Positions 60,401-64,000 of a DNA stretch of 64,000 nucleotides are shown here, in pieces. The DNA is taken from assembly GCF_000747525.1 (NCBI RefSeq), contig NZ_CP009278.1:2294001-2358000 (forward strand). Reading direction: 5' to 3'. The stretch is from Sphingobacterium sp. ML3W. Lineage in GTDB: Bacteria; Bacteroidota; Bacteroidia; Sphingobacteriales; Sphingobacteriaceae. Numbering within the stretch: the stretch's first letter is position 1; every line of letters begins with the position of its first letter. The position numbers and the translations under genes were made by a program. The notes under the pieces were generated by a model. It was given only the letters and a program-made list of their open reading frames with translations, was not told the DNA's origin and searched no databases.

Positions 60401-60531
60401 TCGGTATTTCGGGAACAATCAGCGATCTGTTTACGGCTAATAAATATCCTAAAGGTTGGGATCCAGAACTGACGAGTTTTGCTTATCCCATCACAACTTC
60501 ATTTTTATTAGGGTTATCATTAAAATTTTAA
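57433..60531 (+). CDS. SusC-type TonB-dependent outer-membrane transporter (ECF/FecR-linked locus)
   Basis: This 1032-residue protein has a signal peptide (LMLMGQLFLYFSVGFAQ). A carboxypeptidase-regulatory domain (SGKVVDAEGNSLPGASIDLI, about 30-115), IDEVVVIGYGSVQKKDLTGAISTV, a plug domain (ASASIYGARAAAGVILITSKRG) and a long barrel ending in LLGLSLKF follow. It imports an unknown glycan or peptide with the SusD encoded 9 bp later. No N-terminal STN domain is visible between the signal peptide and the regulatory domain, although the gene sits next to an ECF/FecR pair. The signalling receptor may therefore be another protein. Confidence 0.95.
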   Translation: MKHILIKLMLMGQLFLYFSVGFAQSNLKVSGKVVDAEGNSLPGASIDLIHEKTNKKVNFVADNDGLFILSPLTGGESYSIFGHHIGYAADSVKHFVATANSKNTILIRLKTNTGTIDEVVVIGYGSVQKKDLTGAISTVSGKDIQVRKSTQLSQALQGSVPGVMVTRSNNAPGSTAQVRVRGITTITEGGMNPLIILDGVPIADMNAVNPNDVENITVLKDAASASIYGARAAAGVILITSKRGEEGKVALEYNGEYGFEKPTKLPEYVDAVRYLQLSNELRWNDNNNNDNQYPIYGKDLIDNYRQNNAENPDQYPMTDWRKMILKNSVPRQSHLLSVTGAGKALRTRFSLGYDNADGLYIDRNYKRITARVNNDVKINDFISSIIDINFKRSINENPSIDPMYRIGITAPIYAAQWQDGPVASGKDGDNIYGMITQGGFKNYQYNQIAGKLALDVKPLDGLKLTGVFSPLLNFDKSKLFTKKVPFTAWNNPAQNIGFINGYNQTNLDESRVESYEYTAQFLANYQKSIKKHNFNVLAGYESYYYFNENLSASRDQYLLTNYPYLNLGPLEFRDNGGGAYENAYRSYFGRIMYNFADKYFVQANVRYDGSSRFAPQYRWGTFPSFSVGWTVSEESFLKDISWVDFLKIRASYGTLGNERIGNYPYQALLKFENSSLFYKGNEAVSAQSAAQWQYAIRDISWEKTESFDVGLDYVGFGNRLNFTFDYYKKITNDMLLELQIPQYIGFDNPNQNTGKMHTKGWELVLGWKDKVGDFSYGVNFNLSDFKSVMGDLGGTEFLGDQIKIEGSQFNEWYGYVADGLYQTQEEVNNSAVLNANVKAGDVRYRDISGPEGKPDGKISPEYDRMLLGGSLPRYMYGGMLNIGYKDLSFSFVFQGVGKQHVRLTTDMVQPYQQNWGNFPMILDGETWSNYNTVEQNNTARYPRYSNTSANNNYAMSDFWLFNGRYFRLKTIGINYNIPSSLLTRYKIKGLGISGTISDLFTANKYPKGWDPELTSFAYPITTSFLLGLSLKF

Positions 60532-60540
60532 ATCATCATT

Positions 60541-62223
60541 ATGAAAAATTTATTTCTCTTGATTTGTGGTTTTATCCTGCTGCAGGGTTGTCACTCTCTT
60601 GATCTCAATCCTTTATCTGATGGGTCAAGTGAAACATGGAATAGTACACCAGAAGAGTTGGAAATGTCTTTGAACGGACTTTATAAAGAAGTGTTCTGGA
60701 AAAAAGATCTGGATGATTGGACGGATGACTGGATCTTTCGTGATGGTTTGACAGAAGTGACAAATGCGACTCTTAATGGACAATCTTCCTTTATTAAGAC
60801 CTGGTGGTTGGATACCTATAAAGCGATTGCTCGGGCTAACACGATTATCAAAGGAGCCGATCGGGCGAAAGATAAACTGTCTCCAGAGCAATTGACCATT
60901 TTTGTGGCTGAGGCAAGATTTGTCAGAGCTTGCATGTACTCGACTTTGTTGAGCCACTTTGGAAATGTGATCTATACCGATGATATACTTGATATTGAGC
61001 AGGCGAGAAATCTGAAACAGTCAGAACCTGAAGTGGTGCTGCAGAAAATATATGAAGATTTTGACTATGCCATCGCAAATCTGAAATTAAAGAGCTCAAG
61101 TACGGAGTTGCAACGTGCTACAAAAGGGGCTGCAATGGCTATGAAAAGTCGCATCGCATTATACAGCGGAGACTTTGCTACTGCGCGAGATGCTGCTAAG
61201 GCCTGCATGGATCTGAAGCAATACAGCCTGCACCCAAGCTTTGCTAACCTTTTTCTCTCGTCAACCAAAAACTCGGCAGAAAGTATCTTTTTATTACCCA
61301 GATCTATTGCCTTGAAGGTTGCATTGGGAGATCGTCAGAATTTTATTTCACGTAATTCGGGTGGTTGGGCAGCGAAAGATCCTTCTTGGGATCTGCTCTT
61401 TGCCTTCACGTGCACAGATGGACTGCAGGTCGATAAATCGCCTTTATTTGTTTCTTCAAACCCATTTATCAATCGGGATCCAAGATGTAAGGAAACCATC
61501 GCTGCTTTTGATGAACCACTACTTGATTATATCTATACCCCGCATCCTGAGGCTATTAATGTCCTGAAAATTTCAACGGGTAAACAGGTTGTCAATAATG
61601 ATAATCGCGTTAATGCGCAATATGCTTCATTTAATGGTTTGATTTGGAGAAAAGGTGTGGACAGCGATTGGTTGTTGAATAGTTGGCAAACGGAACCTGA
61701 TAATATCATCATCCGATATGCTGATGTGCTATTGATATATGCCGAAGCTAAGATCGAATTGAATGATATCGATCAAAGTGTTGTTGATGCGATCAATATG
61801 GTCAGAGCTAGGGCTTATGGTGTAACGTCCGATTCGCCAGATTATCCTGCCCTAAAAATGCTTGATCAGTTGAGTTTAAGAAAGGTTTTACGGACTGAAA
61901 GAAGGATGGAATTTGCGCTCGAAGGACTTCGCTATATGGATCTGATCCGCTGGAAATTGGCGGAGAAGGCCTTGAATAAATCAAACTATGGTCTTCTGGA
62001 TCCAGCAGATCTGTTGGCTAAAGTGGTTAAAACAGGGAAATGGTTTCTTCCTAATGCGCCTACCATAGATGCTGATGGTTTACCCGATTTTAGTGCCTTT
62101 CAACAACAAGGATTAATCAAAACAATTGCAGTTCGAAAGTTTGATGCTTCTAAGCAGTATTTATGGCCAATTCCTTCTACGGAAGTGTTGACTAGTGGTT
62201 TAATCCAAAATCCCAATTATTGA
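60541..62223 (+). CDS. SusD/RagB-family surface-binding lipoprotein
   Basis: This 560-residue protein has a lipoprotein signal with Cys at about residue 17 (FILLQGC). The SusD helical pattern follows: WWLDTYKAIARANTIIKGADRA, FVAEARFVRACMYSTLLSHFGNVIYTDD, and the C-terminal IRYADVLLIYAEAKIELNDIDQSVVDAINMVRARAYG and VLRTERRMEFALEGLRYMDLIRWKLAEKAL. It partners the SusC encoded upstream. Its stop overlaps the next ATG by one base (TGATG at 62221-62225), so the following secreted protein is co-translated with it. Confidence 0.95.
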   Translation: MKNLFLLICGFILLQGCHSLDLNPLSDGSSETWNSTPEELEMSLNGLYKEVFWKKDLDDWTDDWIFRDGLTEVTNATLNGQSSFIKTWWLDTYKAIARANTIIKGADRAKDKLSPEQLTIFVAEARFVRACMYSTLLSHFGNVIYTDDILDIEQARNLKQSEPEVVLQKIYEDFDYAIANLKLKSSSTELQRATKGAAMAMKSRIALYSGDFATARDAAKACMDLKQYSLHPSFANLFLSSTKNSAESIFLLPRSIALKVALGDRQNFISRNSGGWAAKDPSWDLLFAFTCTDGLQVDKSPLFVSSNPFINRDPRCKETIAAFDEPLLDYIYTPHPEAINVLKISTGKQVVNNDNRVNAQYASFNGLIWRKGVDSDWLLNSWQTEPDNIIIRYADVLLIYAEAKIELNDIDQSVVDAINMVRARAYGVTSDSPDYPALKMLDQLSLRKVLRTERRMEFALEGLRYMDLIRWKLAEKALNKSNYGLLDPADLLAKVVKTGKWFLPNAPTIDADGLPDFSAFQQQGLIKTIAVRKFDASKQYLWPIPSTEVLTSGLIQNPNY

Positions 62224-64000
62224 TGAATTTATTGAAATCAAGTTTATTTGTTGCTGCCAACCTCGTTTTCTGGACACCTATTATGGCTCAGCTCAAACAG
62301 TATAGTGGTATATATCCACATTTGGCGATGTATAATAATGAAGGTGAATGTGGGACAGGGGCAGTTGTTCCGTGGAATGATTATTTATATGTGATCACCT
62401 ATGGTCCACATTTACCTTTGGGATCCAGTGATAAGTTTTATAGGATAAGCGCGGATCTGAAACAGGAGGTTATGCCTGAAAGTGTAGGCGGTACTCCTGC
62501 GAATCGATTTATCCATCGTCCGTCTAATCAACTGTTGATAGGCCCCTATATCGTCGATAAGGAAGGGAAAGTTGACATTATCCCAATCAAGGATATGCCA
62601 GGACGATTGACAGGGACTGCGGCCCATTTGTATCATCCAGATTCGTTGGTCTACTATGGAACGATGGAAGAAGGGATCTATGAAGTGAATGTCTATACTA
62701 AAAAGGTGCATGAATTATACACCGATGGTAATTTGAAACAACCAAGTTACCAGGCACAGTTAGAAAACATGACACCCCCTAAGCCACATCAATTTGCCGA
62801 ACTATTAGGGGCTCATGGCAAGGGTTTGTACAGCGGACAAGGTGTACTCGTGTATTCAAATAATGGTGAATCAGGAGATCTTGCTTTGAAGCAATTTGAT
62901 ATACCCGCAGGTTCTTTATCGGAATGGGATGGAAAAAATTGGAAACTGATCAGAAGAAATCAGTTTGTCGAAATTACGGGACCAGGTGGGATTCAGGGCA
63001 ATGCTTCCCCAGATGATCCGATATGGGCAACAGGCTGGGATCATAAATCGGCTATTCTAGGAGTCAGAGATATCAATACAGGATGGAAATTTTATCGTTT
63101 CCCAAAAAGTAGCCATAGTTATGATGGGGCACATGGTTGGAATACGGAATGGCCTAGAATCCGGGATGTAGGTCAGGAAAATGACCCTTACTACCTCATG
63201 ACTATGCATGGCCTATTTTGGCACTTTCCGAAAAATTTTTCAATTGGAAATACAGCTGGATTACGTCCATTATCTTCTTACTTGAAGGTTATCGGTGATT
63301 TTTCACGCTGGAATAATCAATTGATTTTTGGCTGTGATGATTCTGCTCAAAAGGAGTTTTTGAACAAACGTTCTGTAAAAGGACAGATCGAGGGGCCGGG
63401 ACAATCGAATTCTAATCTGTGGTTTACCGACTTTGATAAAATAAAATCTCTAGGAAATAATACTGCGGAAGGTGCTGTTTGGCTGAATGAAGCCGTTAAA
63501 ATAAATGTAGCATCAGACCCCTTTTTGTTTGCGGGTTGGGGATTTCGAAGTTTATGGTTGAAAAATGAAGGTTCCTCAGAAATGAAGATCGAGATACAAT
63601 TGGATAAGGATGGTACTGGTCAATGGACGACCTATAAAACGTGTACTGTAGCGGGTGGAAAATCTTTTGTCCAAAATTTTCCATTTGATACCGAAGGTGA
63701 ATGGATTAGATTGATTAGCCATACAAATGCTCAAATTACTGCTCAGTTTACCTATGTCGATAACCATAAAGTGCAACGTGATGATCAAATCTTTCAAGGA
63801 GTAGCGGATCTTGGTACCCCATCTGTTTCTAGCGGATTGATGGTCGGACTAGGTGATAATAAAAGATCGATGGGTATAGTCGCTAGTCAATTGAATGGTG
63901 GTGTTTTTGAAAAAGCTGGTTATTATGAATTGACTTCGGATATGCTATTGAAACCAAAAGTTGATAAGCAGGAAGAAAAATATATTGAGGAAAAATTTGC
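62223..64000 (+). CDS. Secreted protein of unknown function, partial (3' end beyond the window)
   Basis: From ATG 62223 the frame stays open to the end of the window (592 codons). A signal peptide (SSLFVAANLVFWTPIMAQ) is followed by repeating beta-rich segments that suggest a propeller (GECGTGAVVPWNDYLYVITYG, PANRFIHRPSNQLLIGPYIV, LTGTAAHLYHPDSLVYYGTMEEGIYEV, GKGLYSGQGVLVYSNNG, DDPIWATGWDHKSAILGV). A beta-sandwich-like part begins about residue 425. I do not recognise a named family. Its coupling to SusD suggests a periplasmic or surface protein acting on the imported substrate, possibly an enzyme or binding protein. Confidence 0.75.
   Translation, partial: MNLLKSSLFVAANLVFWTPIMAQLKQYSGIYPHLAMYNNEGECGTGAVVPWNDYLYVITYGPHLPLGSSDKFYRISADLKQEVMPESVGGTPANRFIHRPSNQLLIGPYIVDKEGKVDIIPIKDMPGRLTGTAAHLYHPDSLVYYGTMEEGIYEVNVYTKKVHELYTDGNLKQPSYQAQLENMTPPKPHQFAELLGAHGKGLYSGQGVLVYSNNGESGDLALKQFDIPAGSLSEWDGKNWKLIRRNQFVEITGPGGIQGNASPDDPIWATGWDHKSAILGVRDINTGWKFYRFPKSSHSYDGAHGWNTEWPRIRDVGQENDPYYLMTMHGLFWHFPKNFSIGNTAGLRPLSSYLKVIGDFSRWNNQLIFGCDDSAQKEFLNKRSVKGQIEGPGQSNSNLWFTDFDKIKSLGNNTAEGAVWLNEAVKINVASDPFLFAGWGFRSLWLKNEGSSEMKIEIQLDKDGTGQWTTYKTCTVAGGKSFVQNFPFDTEGEWIRLISHTNAQITAQFTYVDNHKVQRDDQIFQGVADLGTPSVSSGLMVGLGDNKRSMGIVASQLNGGVFEKAGYYELTSDMLLKPKVDKQEEKYIEEKF

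Noticed and set aside
1..64000. tRNA or rRNA genes
   Set aside because: I saw no cloverleaf with a conserved GGTTCGAATCC-like arm and no rRNA-like conserved block; the GGTTCAATAACG in the repeats does not sit in a tRNA fold.

Overview
The window looks like a chromosomal segment of a Bacteroidota bacterium, most likely Sphingobacteriaceae (Sphingobacterium-like). The reasons are AT-rich DNA, two SusC/SusD pairs, an ECF sigma/FecR pair of the Bacteroidota type, TAnnTTTG-type promoter boxes, TTG starts, and secreted glycosidases with Bacteroidota-style signal peptides. It holds about 37 intact or partial genes, several decayed genes, and an unusually rich set of intergenic repeats.

Layout. 1-5.6 kb: the 3' end of a serine-hydrolase-like gene, then decayed DNA (an outer-membrane beta-barrel fragment and two IS3-family fragments) around a minus-strand operon of two tandem sugar-isomerase-like TIM-barrel paralogues and a luciferase-like monooxygenase, with a Crp/Fnr-type regulator upstream. 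5.7-15.5 kb: an aldehyde dehydrogenase, a PptA-like tautomerase, an AraC regulator divergent from a TolC/EmrA/EmrB-like drug efflux operon, a second Crp/Fnr-type regulator and a secreted DUF1080-like protein. 15.5-26 kb: two near-identical Rpn-type (PD-(D/E)XK) nuclease/transposase genes embedded in repeats, separated by a 1994-residue alpha-2-macroglobulin-like protein and a MazG-like protein. 26-47.2 kb: a large polysaccharide-utilisation locus aimed at arabinose-containing polymers (arabinan, arabinogalactan, RG-I side chains), with GH127, GH51, GH43-like/GH51 fusion, GH43, SusC, SusD, DUF3823, double GH43, GH97, GH105 and DUF2264. 47.7-55 kb: a P-type cation ATPase, DUF1003, cupin, AraC and BON-domain proteins, a deleted SDR gene and a succinate-semialdehyde-type dehydrogenase. 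55-64 kb: an ECF sigma/anti-sigma pair, a second SusC/SusD pair and a secreted protein that runs off the window.

Three sequence patterns stand out. (1) Three promoters each carry a tandem pair of 14-bp palindromes (core ACTAG) at exactly 23-bp spacing, placed 22-23 bp upstream of a -7-like box. They control the isomerase/monooxygenase operon, the tautomerase and the secreted DUF1080-like gene, and they lie beside the two Crp/Fnr paralogues. This looks like a small class-II-activated regulon. (2) The Rpn genes sit in a modular repeat unit: a hairpin-rich 230-340 bp repeat, a terminator-like hairpin, a 55-bp direct repeat, the nuclease, a terminator, and the same modules again. The second copy has landed just inside the start of a hipB-like antitoxin gene, which gives one boundary of the unit. 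(3) Two separate loci carry three 14-bp TACCC-N4-GGGTA palindromes phased at exactly 40 bp, the likely operator array of hipBA-type promoters. Degenerate 8-bp tandem repeats (about GTKAMRRA) also occur at several places, one starting at the stop codon of the macroglobulin gene.
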